Position numbers and translations under genes: made by a program. The notes beneath the pieces were generated by a model, which was not told the origin of the DNA, ran no database searches, and saw only the letters and a program-made list of their open reading frames with translations. 64,000 nt of DNA, from the NCBI GenBank assembly GCA_034189325.1, contig JAXHUM010000062.1:62001-126000 (forward strand), given 5' to 3'. The DNA comes from JAXHUM01 sp034189325. GTDB lineage: Bacteria; Desulfobacterota; DSM-4660; Desulfatiglandales; Desulfatiglandaceae. Positions 53,744-63,400 of the stretch are shown here, one piece after another. Position 1 is the first letter of the stretch. Each line of letters begins with the position of its first letter.

Positions 53744-54304
53744 GGATCTCCTCCTTCATTCATTATGTAGATTCAGACGATGGGTTATGCCCACCCCCTC
53801 TTTTCTCGCAGATTGATACCTTACCAGACCCATCCCCTTGGTTCCAGGAAAACAGGGCCTTCAGTGGAGCAATCAGCTCCGGGTAAGCGGCCTTTAGTCC
53901 TGAAAAAACAAGACATTTCATTAATAAGAAAGATCACCCGATGTGCGTGAATGAGTCACAGCAAAGCATGCCGTAAACATGGCCTTAGCAGTAAGACGCC
54001 AAAGATTGATCGCGGCATCCACAGGAAGTTTCCAGGCGGTATGGAGGTGGAGGAGGGTCTTCATGAGGGTTCGGCCGGGTGGTTGAGAGAAGACCTGACA
54101 ATCCAAGAGGTCGACTCACCTTGGTAAGACATGCCACCTGTTTCACGTCGTCGGGAGGATAAGCTGGCTGCAAGCCCCGGGTCGTGAGAACTGCAATGGT
54201 TTGGCTCGATCGGATCGGTCGGAACCTTTAAAGGCCCTCACCAAAAGAGGGTTTCGGTGATAGGGCTTTTCATGGCCGACCCGAATATTGCCAATTAACA
54301 GAGG
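53744..54304. other. Intergenic region, no gene seen
   Basis: About 560 bp between the cupin start and the end of the stress-protein gene. Short minus-strand frames here (about 60 codons) have no ribosome-binding site and odd composition. It contains the terminator at 54234-54266. Confidence 0.5.
54234..54266 (-). terminator. Terminator after the universal stress protein gene
   Basis: GCCCT-CACC (54234-54242) pairs with GGTG-(AT)-AGGGC (54256-54266), a 9-bp stem with a 2-nt bulge, 39 bp downstream of the minus-strand stop; CCTTTAAAGG follows. Confidence 0.5.
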
Positions 54305-55234
54305 CTAGGGAACAAGCCAGACAGCGCAGTTGGATGCGTTTGAGAGGATATGCCTTGACACGCTTCCCATGAAAAAGGAATTGTTGGCGCCCCGCCTGCC
54401 CACAATCAAGGTGCCGTACTCTCCCTCTTCCGCTTCTTTGACAATGGTTTTACCGATATTAACCTTACTCGTTACCTGTTGGATATTGATCTGGTTCTCT
54501 TTCAACCCTGCCTCTAGAAACTTCTGTTTCGCTTGCGTATAGAAGGTATCGATACATTTCTTGTCTCCCTGAGCAATAACCTCCCGCAAAGGATCGCCTT
54601 CGTCATCGAAATCGATGGTACAGTAATCTCTCAGTCTCGGGGCGATATGCAACAGGGTTATATCGATTTCAGAATTGTTAGCAAGAAAAAAGGCGGCGTG
54701 GTCAACGGCGCGAAGAGCACTCTCAGAACCGTCTACGGCGATCATAACCTTGGAAGAGGTGACTGTACCTCCAACAGCCCAGACAGGTGTCACGTTTGTA
54801 TGTTCAAGAACGCTGTTTGTAACACTGCCGATAAATGTTTCGGCAAGGCGGGAAAGGCCTCTGCGGCCCATAACGATCGCATCGGCAAGGGCCTGGCTGC
54901 CAAAATCAAGAATACCCTTGGCAACTCCCATTACAATCGGCTGGGAAACAAGATCTATCCTGCTCTCGTCAATCCCCAAGTCTTTCATGATCTCCTTTGA
55001 TTCATTGAGAATTTCCGTCGATTTTGCCTGGTTTTGGCTGATAACCTTTTTGAGGGCCGCCCGTGCCTTTCCATCCATTTTGGCATCTTCTATAAGAAAC
55101 TCCGATATCTTCGGTTGTATATTAAGTAACGAGTAATGAAGGTCTTTAATCAGTGATTCCATTTTAACCGTATACTCTATGGCCTTTCTTGAATGGTTTG
55201 AACCATCTACGGCTATTAAAATCCTCTTTTCCAC
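54305..55234 (-). CDS. Tandem universal stress protein (two UspA domains)
   Basis: A 309-residue protein with two UspA domains. The first (about 1-155) starts KRILIAVDGSNHSRKAIEY and ends with GRRGLSRLAETFIGSVTNSVLEHTNVTPVW. The second (about 164-309) starts KVMIAVDGSESALRAVDHA and ends with GRRGANNSFFMGSVSRHILSNASNCAVW. Both carry the G-x2-G-x9-G(S/T) ATP-binding pattern. Single gene with its own terminator. Confidence 0.92.
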   Translation of the reverse strand: MEKRILIAVDGSNHSRKAIEYTVKMESLIKDLHYSLLNIQPKISEFLIEDAKMDGKARAALKKVISQNQAKSTEILNESKEIMKDLGIDESRIDLVSQPIVMGVAKGILDFGSQALADAIVMGRRGLSRLAETFIGSVTNSVLEHTNVTPVWAVGGTVTSSKVMIAVDGSESALRAVDHAAFFLANNSEIDITLLHIAPRLRDYCTIDFDDEGDPLREVIAQGDKKCIDTFYTQAKQKFLEAGLKENQINIQQVTSKVNIGKTIVKEAEEGEYGTLIVGRRGANNSFFMGSVSRHILSNASNCAVWLVP

Positions 55235-55734
55235 GCGAAATCCTCCATACTAAGGCGATTTTTTATAATTTCCACGATCTCTATGGCAATGAATTAACTA
55301 TAAAGATTAGCGTGAATCCTGATTTCGTGTCAATACAAATAATTGAGAATCAGCTCTGCAATGCCTCTTCATCGCCTATAGTCTTTCTGCCCAGGAGGAC
55401 ACTCCCCAAATGAAAAGGAGTCTGTTTGACTTTTTTGATTTTATTTGGTAGAACAAAAACCCTATTGTCCTAATTGTCCTACACAATCACAATTTGAATA
55501 TAGATGGGACTGAGCGCATTTGCGCGAATATCCTATTCTATTTTGTGGTAATGCATGGATGACGTGGAATGCCCCGGTTATCCCTTTGTGCTGGAGTGGA
55601 GTCCGATAGTAAAAGCAGTCAGCTGCTCTGGCTGCGATACGTAAAGAAAGGGTGTTTCTCTATCTCTTCTTTTTGTTGATATCCTCATCCAAGGCATGGG
55701 TTGTTCTGCGTCGGGATAGGTTGCCGAAGCGCAG
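55235..55734. other. Intergenic region, no gene seen
   Basis: About 500 bp of AT-rich DNA upstream of the stress-protein gene, presumably with its promoter; bounded on the right by the transposase relic. Confidence 0.5.
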
Positions 55735-56069
55735 TTACCTGCTGCTTGCGTTTTTGCTGATTGGGGTCAGCCTGCCGCAGGTAGTCAGGAAATTCCAGCG
55801 AGAGTAGTAATGCCTCATCCAACCTCCCGCATAATTGCCATACAGGCAGAGGAGGTCTTCTTTGATGGTGCGAGTATATAACGAGCAGGGAACCATCGAT
55901 CAGAGGTATTCGAATCCAGCCCGACCATATGAGGGATTATCTGTTCATTGTCTCGCCACAGGTATTAGATCCCCTTGGGGACGGTCGTTCACAATTTCAT
56001 CAAGACCCTCACCTCTTGCTTGCGAACCCTGTCCAATGCATCGGCCACGAGCCGCATGATATGGTACCG
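55735..56069 (-). mobile_element. Relic of an ISL3-family-like transposase
   Basis: Minus-strand frames give two family-like blocks in the right order but broken by stops and frameshifts. RYHIMRLVADALDRVRKQE (about 56010-56069) resembles the DKFHVxxLxNEAxDxVRRxE block of DDE ISL3 transposases. IKEDLLCLYGNYAGGWMRHY followed by YSRW...RLTPI (about 55755-55866) resembles the downstream FKEDF...ERW...SGLEP block. The rest is too decayed to follow, and no terminal inverted repeats were found. A 188-codon plus-strand frame in the same place is a shadow. Confidence 0.55.
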
Positions 56070-56513
56070 ATTAAAGGACGTCTTTTTAATTACTTAAGAG
56101 ATATTGACCTCGGTTACTGCAATTTAAGGGCCCCACATATCCACTGCGGCGGCTTTGGTCTTCTATCCTTCCTCAGGCCCGAAACCCTCACACTAGGCTT
56201 CAAGGCTGTTTGGATTTCCCTCGTCTCCTGTATGGTCAACTGCAGGAGCGCTTCTGTGGCAGATCAGCATTTCATAAGGGAGTTTTTGGGGAAAGAACCT
56301 CTCGTCAACCACAATCCGATGGGAGATTCCCTTAACCGTTCCCTGTTTTCACCGGTCAACGAACCCCTCCATTGCTCCCCGGCACGGATGATCAAAAGAT
56401 ACCGAGGTTACTCAGCCCATATGCTCTGCGGCCTAAGCATAAAATGGCGACGCAACCCGAAGACAGCTGTGAATTTATTTCAACGAGCGGATTAACCAAT
56501 AGGAGGATTTGTT

Positions 56514-57545
56514 ATGTATTCGTTAAAACATGATGAAGAAGTGTGCGCCACCTGTCCTTCACCGGACTGCCTGCTGAAATGCCAGTATATGGACATGGAT
56601 AAAGAACAGGCGCACGAAGAGATTATGAAAGTTGTCCAAGGGGAAGATTCATTGGTCCTTCACAAGTGCATGACCTGCTATGGGTGCGAGGAATATTGCA
56701 GGCGAGGAAATCACCCCTATTACCTCATCTGCGAAAAAAGGGAAGAAAAGGGTATTCTGACCGCAGCCAGGCCCATTACGAACCAGTGGATCAATATGAC
56801 ATCCATGCAGGGGAAATCCATGACCGGGGCCATTGAGGAGAAGGCCCTATCCTGTTGCCTTATACCGGAGCTTAAGGGATTGGGGAGGGGGAGACTTTTT
56901 GAGGATATTGCCCCATCCTTCATTGTCGGAGCCGAGTTCATGTGCCCGGCCGTCCATACTCATTTTGCCAAGATGTCGGTGGTCAAAGATCGGCTCCCGA
57001 AGGTCTTGGAGAACTACAGCGCATTGAATGTCAAAGAAGTTGTCTGCCTGCATGATGAATGCTATGCCACGTTTACCTCTATCGCACCGGCCTATGGTAT
57101 TGAGGTCCCTTTCGAGCCTATCCATTATATGGACTATCTGTTGGAAAAACTTCATGTCCTAAAGGATGAGATCCAACCATTGAATGTGAGAGCGGCCTAC
57201 CAACGGCCCTGCTCAAACAGGCTTATCCCTGACAAACTTCACCTTGTGAAAGAGATTATGGACCTTATCGGCGTTGATTTGATGGAAAGGGAGTACCAAG
57301 GCGAAAACAGCCTTTGTTGCGGTGAGATATTAAGGACCATTTCGGGTTATCAGTTGACCGACGACGTTCAGAAACGGAACATCGATGATATGGCGGCAAG
57401 CGGGGCTGAATATTCCGTGTTCAACTGTCCCTTTTGTCAGACCACTCTTTCAGAAAAGGCTATCAAGGCGGGATTAAAACCAATCCATATGATAGACCTC
57501 TGCAAGATGGCCATTGGGGAAAAACAGGGAGGTGCGATAAAATGA
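56514..57545 (+). CDS. CCG-domain heterodisulfide-reductase-like Fe-S protein
   Basis: A 343-residue protein. N-terminal Cys clusters CATCPSPDCLLKC (11-23) and CMTCYGCEEYC (about 52-62) suggest two Fe-S centres. The C-terminal half resembles HdrB/CCG repeats: CLHDECYATF, YQRPCSNR, SLCCGEILRT and FNCPFCQTTL. ATG 56514 has AGGAGGATTTGTT upstream. Its last codons overlap the next gene (ATGA), so it is coupled with the FAD oxidase and second CCG protein as an electron-transfer partner. Confidence 0.85.
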   Translation: MYSLKHDEEVCATCPSPDCLLKCQYMDMDKEQAHEEIMKVVQGEDSLVLHKCMTCYGCEEYCRRGNHPYYLICEKREEKGILTAARPITNQWINMTSMQGKSMTGAIEEKALSCCLIPELKGLGRGRLFEDIAPSFIVGAEFMCPAVHTHFAKMSVVKDRLPKVLENYSALNVKEVVCLHDECYATFTSIAPAYGIEVPFEPIHYMDYLLEKLHVLKDEIQPLNVRAAYQRPCSNRLIPDKLHLVKEIMDLIGVDLMEREYQGENSLCCGEILRTISGYQLTDDVQKRNIDDMAASGAEYSVFNCPFCQTTLSEKAIKAGLKPIHMIDLCKMAIGEKQGGAIK

Positions 57546-58921
57546 GCGACATACTCAATTCACTTGTGCAAATTGTGGGGGAAAAGGGGGTTTCTAATCA
57601 TCCAGAGGAAATCTGGTTCTATTCTCGAGATCCTGGGACACTGGAACCTCATGAACCGGACTTTGTTGTGGCACCGAGGAGGGTTGACGAAGTTCGGGAT
57701 ATTGTCAAGTTTGCTTACGAAAAAAGCATTCCCTTGGTGCCCATGGGAAACGGTATGGCCCTTACGGGTTTGGTCCGTCCACTCAAGGGCGGCATTGTCA
57801 TGGACATGAAACGAATGAATAAAATACTAGAAGTCAATGAACGGGGAAGATATGTTGTCCTTGAGGGAGGGGTATCACAGGGGCAATTAAAGGCTTATCT
57901 GGAGGACAACTATCCCCATCTCAGGCATAGCATCCCCGACGCACCACCCGGGACGACGATCGCTGCAAACGTGGCGCTTCATGGACAAGGCAGACTGACC
58001 CAGCAGTATGGATTCAACTCGGACATGGTCACCGGCCTAGAGGTGGTTCTCCCTACCGGAGAAGTCTGCAAAGTCGGTTCCTGCTCTATCGGTCCTTACT
58101 GGTTTTCAAAAGGGCCCAGTCTCCCCGATATCTCAGGGCTTTTCCTGGGGTGGCTCGGAGCCACCGGAGTTTTCACCAAGGTGGGGTTAAGGCTGTTTCC
58201 GAGGAAGAGTTTGAGAGACGTGGAAGTCTTCGTGACGGACAGGGCCGACTTGGTGGAAGACATTATTTACCGGCTGACTCACACGGAGATGATCGAAGAT
58301 TTAACCATTTGGTTTCAACCCAAACCAATGATATTCAAGGATAACTACCACATTAACGTTTACTTCACCGGCGACACGGAGGAGGAAATCGAATTCAAGC
58401 GTAAGATGATCTGGGACTCACTTAAGGTTCACATGGATTCCAAAGATGGAGGATTCATGGGTGTTGGAGCAATGAAGGCGACATTCCTGGAAGAGCCGCA
58501 AAGGAGTATTGCCGCCTTTGCCGATGTTCCCAAGGGCGGTGGATTTGAGTATTCAGGTCCCATCTCGCCGATAGAGCATTTCGCAAAATACACGGCCAAG
58601 GTTTATGAGTTGGCCGCCAAATACAATCTTTTATTCGCCGGTACTGCCAGGGTCATATCGGGTGGTCATGCCATGATGTATGGCATATCCTTTGCCTTCA
58701 ACCGCGCCGACAAAGAGATGATGAACAATGTGAAAGAAGCGCTTGAAGAGGCAAATGAATTTACTCTTGAGCATGGGAGCATTCCTTGGAAGCCGACTGT
58801 GAGCGAACAGCAGATGACCATGAATATGATGGATCCGAACACTCTTAAGATTATGAAAATGATCAAGAAGAATCTGGATCCAAAGGGTATTATGAATCCT
58901 GGAAACTGGGAGGTGAGCTGA
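57542..58921 (+). CDS. GlcD-like FAD-linked oxidase
   Basis: A 459-residue flavoprotein of the glycolate/D-lactate dehydrogenase type. The PCMH FAD domain includes FVVAPRRVDEVRDIVKFAYEKSIPLVPMGNGMALTG (about 39-75), PDAPPGTTIAANVALHGQGRLTQQYGFNSD and a VTGLEVVLPTGEV strand. The C-terminal domain ends LDPKGIMNPGNWE, the family's usual tail. ATG 57542 overlaps the upstream stop (ATGA); an in-frame start 108 bp earlier lies wholly inside the previous gene. Substrate is probably a 2-hydroxy acid, with electrons passed to the flanking Fe-S proteins. Confidence 0.88.
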   Translation: MSDILNSLVQIVGEKGVSNHPEEIWFYSRDPGTLEPHEPDFVVAPRRVDEVRDIVKFAYEKSIPLVPMGNGMALTGLVRPLKGGIVMDMKRMNKILEVNERGRYVVLEGGVSQGQLKAYLEDNYPHLRHSIPDAPPGTTIAANVALHGQGRLTQQYGFNSDMVTGLEVVLPTGEVCKVGSCSIGPYWFSKGPSLPDISGLFLGWLGATGVFTKVGLRLFPRKSLRDVEVFVTDRADLVEDIIYRLTHTEMIEDLTIWFQPKPMIFKDNYHINVYFTGDTEEEIEFKRKMIWDSLKVHMDSKDGGFMGVGAMKATFLEEPQRSIAAFADVPKGGGFEYSGPISPIEHFAKYTAKVYELAAKYNLLFAGTARVISGGHAMMYGISFAFNRADKEMMNNVKEALEEANEFTLEHGSIPWKPTVSEQQMTMNMMDPNTLKIMKMIKKNLDPKGIMNPGNWEVS

Positions 58922-60093
58922 TGGAACCGATGCGCACTATAGAACATGGGAACCTTGTTCATCGCTGCTTTCGTTGCGGCTACTGCAAGTTCCCTTCAGA
59001 TTATGTTGACTTCAACTGCCCCTCATATAAGGCCGCCGCCTTTGATACCTATTCTTCAGGGGGAAGAATGTGGCTTATACGAGCCTGGCTCAACAATGAA
59101 ATCAAAACCGGCCCTCGGTTTGCCGATATCCTCTATTCATGTGTTGCCTGCGGCAATTGCACGGAACAATGCGTCTATCCCGGATTCAAAGACCATTTGC
59201 TCGATATTTTTGAGGAGGCAAAGGGTGAACTGGTGGGAGAGGGGCTTATTCCACCGACAGTGAGAGACTATTTTAAGGCTATCACAGTTAACGGGAACCC
59301 TTACAAGCTTCCTCAGAATGAAAGAGGGAAGTGGGCCGAGGGCATCAATATTGAAGAATATTCTGATCAAGACTACCTCTTTTATGTGGGTTGTGTCGGT
59401 TCTTACGATGAGGTAGGCATGCATATGGCCCGTAATGTGGGAACGGTTCTCAAAGAATCAGGTCTATCCGTAGGTATACTGGGAAGTGGGGAATCATGTG
59501 ATGGAAACGAAGTCAAGATCCTCGGAGAAACGGGGCTTTTCTTAAAACTGGCAGAGGACAACATCCGCCAATTCAACGAACTGGGTGTCAAGAAAATCAT
59601 CACCCTGGATCCCCATGCCATGAACACCTTTAAGAAATATTACCCGGAGCAGGGTGGTCGCTATCAAATATATCATTATACGGAGATCCTTGATCGACTA
59701 ATTCGAGACAAGCAGATTATCCCGGTCGAGAACCGGATCACAGTGACCTATCATGATCCCTGCTACCTGGGTAGACATCACCACATATACAAGTCCCCAC
59801 GATCCGTCCTTAAGAGTATCCCAGGTCTTGAACTGGTTGAAATGAGGCGAAATGGGGTTGATGCCTTCTGCTGTGGAGGAGGAGGAGGAAATTTCTTTAC
59901 CGATATAAATGGCTCAGGAGAAGAGAGTCCTTCCCGTGTCCGTATACGGGAGGCCCTTGACACGGGGGCCTCAATAGTGGCCGTTGCCTGTCCACAATGT
60001 GCCAAAATGCTGACCGATGCTGTTAAGGCTGAAGAGATGGAAGGCACACTGGTGGTCAAAGACGTAGCTGAAATCCTGAGGGAATCCATTTGA
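58921..60093 (+). CDS. GlcF/HdrD-like Fe-S subunit (CCG domains)
   Basis: A 390-residue protein. Two N-terminal ferredoxin-like motifs (CFRCGYCKFP and CVACGNCTEQC) precede two CCG domains: YVGCVGSYDEVGM with GSGESCDGNE, and HDPCYLGRHHHIYKSPR with AFCCGGGGGNFF and ACPQCAKML. The start ATG overlaps the flavoprotein stop (TGATG). The CCG protein / flavoprotein / GlcF order suggests a membrane-free complex that links 2-hydroxyacid oxidation to a low-potential or disulfide acceptor. Confidence 0.88.
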   Translation: MEPMRTIEHGNLVHRCFRCGYCKFPSDYVDFNCPSYKAAAFDTYSSGGRMWLIRAWLNNEIKTGPRFADILYSCVACGNCTEQCVYPGFKDHLLDIFEEAKGELVGEGLIPPTVRDYFKAITVNGNPYKLPQNERGKWAEGINIEEYSDQDYLFYVGCVGSYDEVGMHMARNVGTVLKESGLSVGILGSGESCDGNEVKILGETGLFLKLAEDNIRQFNELGVKKIITLDPHAMNTFKKYYPEQGGRYQIYHYTEILDRLIRDKQIIPVENRITVTYHDPCYLGRHHHIYKSPRSVLKSIPGLELVEMRRNGVDAFCCGGGGGNFFTDINGSGEESPSRVRIREALDTGASIVAVACPQCAKMLTDAVKAEEMEGTLVVKDVAEILRESI

Positions 60094-60423
60094 TACGCCC
60101 ACTTATGAGGGGGCTTATAGGATAATCATGAGCCCCCTCTTTACGAATTTCGACCGGACCATCAATGTCGGGAACAGGCTTGTTTCCTTCCTAATCGTAT
60201 ATGAGCCAATTCTTCTGTCTTCCTGACCTCATGCGATAACAGACGCCCCATCTCTTGTATCCTGCCCTGAGTGACCTTTTGACCTGACGGGATTGCTTCC
60301 ATCCTTATCACTGACAAACCCTTTTTGCTTTATTTTCAAAAAGGTTATCTGTTAAGATCAGTAATAATGATTTGCAACAAGACCGGGGGGATATCCCTAA
60401 GATAAAAATTGAGGTCTTACACA
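60094..60423. other. Intergenic region with terminator
   Basis: 330 bp containing the terminator at 60107-60139 and the upstream region of the dikinase-like gene. A 46-codon minus-strand frame (60162-60302) has no convincing ribosome-binding site and was not called. Confidence 0.5.
60107..60139 (+). terminator. Terminator of the CCG/FAD/CCG operon
   Basis: GAGGGGGCT (60107-60115) and AGCCCCCTC (60131-60139) form a perfect 9-bp stem, extendable by three inner pairs, followed by TTTACG. It begins 13 bp after the last stop codon. Confidence 0.8.
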
Positions 60424-63400
60424 ATGCCTTCAAAAGCGCTTGAAGTCAATTTGGCGTCAAGTCGAGTCGATGTTTCAGTGAGCAAAAAACACAGGATTCT
60501 GCAAGAGGTGATGGCCAAATACCAGGGTATCATGAAAGGACTCAACACCTTTCTCGAGGAACTGGCCCATCCTTATCGTAATTGGAGCTTCATTGTCAAA
60601 GAGGCACGTGGCTATGCCCTCAACTATTTCCATCTTCTCAAAGCCCACCAAAAAGGTCCGGAAGCCTCCAGGATATATATTGATGTGTTCGCGGAAGCAT
60701 TGGAACAGGCATCCGGCGAACAAGTCAAGACAGATGCCGCAGACAACCTGCTGCTGTATTTACGGACCATTATAACGGAATCAGGTGACCGGTTTCCGGA
60801 TTTCAAGGTGTCGTTGGATTACGGTTTTGATCTTATCCACGGCCTGGATGAGTCACATTTTCTCCTCTTTGTCAAAAGCTATTATCAGATAAACAAGGTA
60901 GCTCGCACAATCCTGAAAGCAGCCCCTATCAATATCGACTACAGGGCCTTAAATCGACTCCTGGAGAAATACCTTCGACATGTTTATACCTATTGGCTCA
61001 ATAAAGAAGAGCCCCTGGAATGGTTCTGTCAGGAAAGCGGGCTGGGTTCTGATGTTTCGGATGAAGTCCGTGCAATATTCGCTCTCATAACCCATGACCG
61101 GTTGACGCATTATCAGGGTGTTTTGACCGATGTTGCTCACCGGGACAGGCAAGACTCCGAAACGCTCCTTAGAAAGCTGATGGAGTTTCCGGGCTTTAAT
61201 GAAATCGTGGATGTATATCGGACAATTCCCTTCTCTCTATTCGAGGAGGGGGAGAAGATTGGTGAGGGAAATTATTGGAAACTGATTTTTCTCTTTTTTA
61301 ATGTCAACAATGCGGGATTGGCCCTCCTCCACGAAGAGACATTGAGGGAAATCAACCGAACCATGACATGGATTATAGAGAACCAAAAAACCCACGATAT
61401 CCAAAACCTGATCCAAAAGACCTTTTCCGTTCTCAAAACGAGTTCCCGAGAGTTTCCCGCAACAGCCCTTGATTGTGTTCGAAACATGGGCATGTCGGTC
61501 TATAAAATCGATGATAGTGACCTGGTGGATTTTTTTATTGACTCGGTCATAGAGTTGGAATTTCAGACTCCCGACTTCAAAGGTGTCGGCGATGATTGGC
61601 AAATGAGGGCAAACGCCGTTCATATCTATAATATTCGGACGTGGTTGGAACTGATCGAATTCAATCCCAAATGGTCAAAGAAACTCCTTTCTTCCCTAAT
61701 CATCTATCTCTCTCTCGGTGGTGTTTTTATCAAAGACACCGACCTTTTTCCCCGGGATATTACCAATTTGCTGAACAGCGAGATTGGACCGGTATATAAC
61801 CTGGTCAAACAGTTAAGCCGGCTTTTTCCAGTCTATTTTAATGAGATCGGCGCTGAGGGCCTCCTGAGGGAAATATCCACCAGGATTGACGAGGTTTGCC
61901 GGAGACAGGATGTGCTCATCCATTTCCTTAGAAAACAGAGCCACGTCGAAAGCAGCAACAAAATTATTGGGCTTATGGAAGCCACCGTGGATTTCTGGAG
62001 AACCAAAAACAGGGAGGTCGTGCAAGAATTTGTGCCACCCAATATCTTTGAGCAGATTGAGAGCGAAGGGCCTTACATAGACGGTGTGCACCTCTTGATA
62101 AACCACCTATTTCAATCAAGGGGATTCAGAGGCATAAACGATCTTTTAAAGGTGCCCCCTGAGTCAATAAAAGAAATCTCCGCCGAAGTCTCAGGAGTAT
62201 CGCAAACAGATGTAGAAAGAGTGGAATTAGCCATCACTTTTTACAAGCTCCTAAACCAGAAGTATCATCTAAGCTTCACAGAGTTTGACCACTACCTGAA
62301 CCAACTCCAACTGAGGATCTTCCCTTATCTGGATAAACTCCGGGAGGCCTTGGGAGAATCCGATCCCAGACGGAAGATATACAAGATCCTCAGTTATCTC
62401 GCAAGACTCAAGGGATTGATCCTCTCGCCGGAGGCATATGAGGTCCGGGAAGATATTTACCGGAAAAGACATTTTGCCGTGGATATCCCCTCCATGTATG
62501 GCAGTTACCATGAGATGAAGTTTGACGCCCTGGGACTCACTCTGAGACTGGAATCATTAGTCAATGTCTTATTTGAAGAATTGGTGGACAGTATTGAACT
62601 GAAATTGATCACGAGAGACACCTTTGTCCATATCTATGACTATCTCACCCTGTTTTACCGGGCCCTGCAGCTGGATGGAATTCTCTCTTCGGAAATGGAA
62701 AGACAGCTTGACCTACTGGCCCATTCCCTTAAGGTGAGGGGCTTTTCCTTCACGCAATTTCTTGATATTTTTAAAGGCTTTTCACAGTCTGTCAGGAATA
62801 TCGTGAACGACCATTTCAACAATATCCATCAGCAAAACCTGATCAAGATATTGGGTCGCCTGCCTCAAGAGAGGCTGTTGTCGAAATACAAATGGAGAAA
62901 AGACCGACTGGATCAAGAAAACCATGTACACATAGCCTCAGAGATTTTTCTGAGGGAACGGATTGCAACGGCCCTGGGTCTTCAACAACTGGATCTCTTT
63001 CTGAGTCGCATCATGAACACCCTCTTTCAGCAGGCAGATAAATTGCCCAGAGAAGGCCTCCGCCTTTTGCTGAATTATGACCCTCAAAAAGTTACCACAC
63101 CGATAAATCCTGTCCATCGAGAGGTATCGGATATTATATATCTGGGGAACAAAGGTCTTAATCTGGTCAAGCTCAACCAGAATGGATTTCCGGTCCCGCC
63201 AGGATTTATCATTACCACGGAGATCTTTAGGTGCCGGGATATCGTAGACAATTATCCCCCGGCCAATGACAATCTGAGGTCTCAGATTGAGCGTGAAATA
63301 CGGACCTTGGAGAGGTTGACCGGCAAATCTTTTGGCCAGCCGAAAAATCCTTTGCTCTTGTCCGTAAGAAGCGGCGCTCCCATTTCACAGCCTGGAATGA

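Noticed and set aside
53921..54173. Two overlapping ~60-codon minus-strand frames
   Set aside because: Pro/Cys-rich, no start signal, and they overlap each other in different frames.
55929..56495. 188-codon plus-strand frame before the CCG gene
   Set aside because: The opposite strand shows decayed transposase blocks, and the plus frame has no family resemblance or translation signal.
57434..57541. Longer N-terminus for the GlcD-like oxidase
   Set aside because: It lies wholly inside the upstream CCG gene in another frame; the ATGA overlap start at 57542 fits the family N-terminus.
60162..60302. 46-codon minus-strand frame
   Set aside because: Weak start signal and no known relatives; kept only as a possibility inside the intergenic note.
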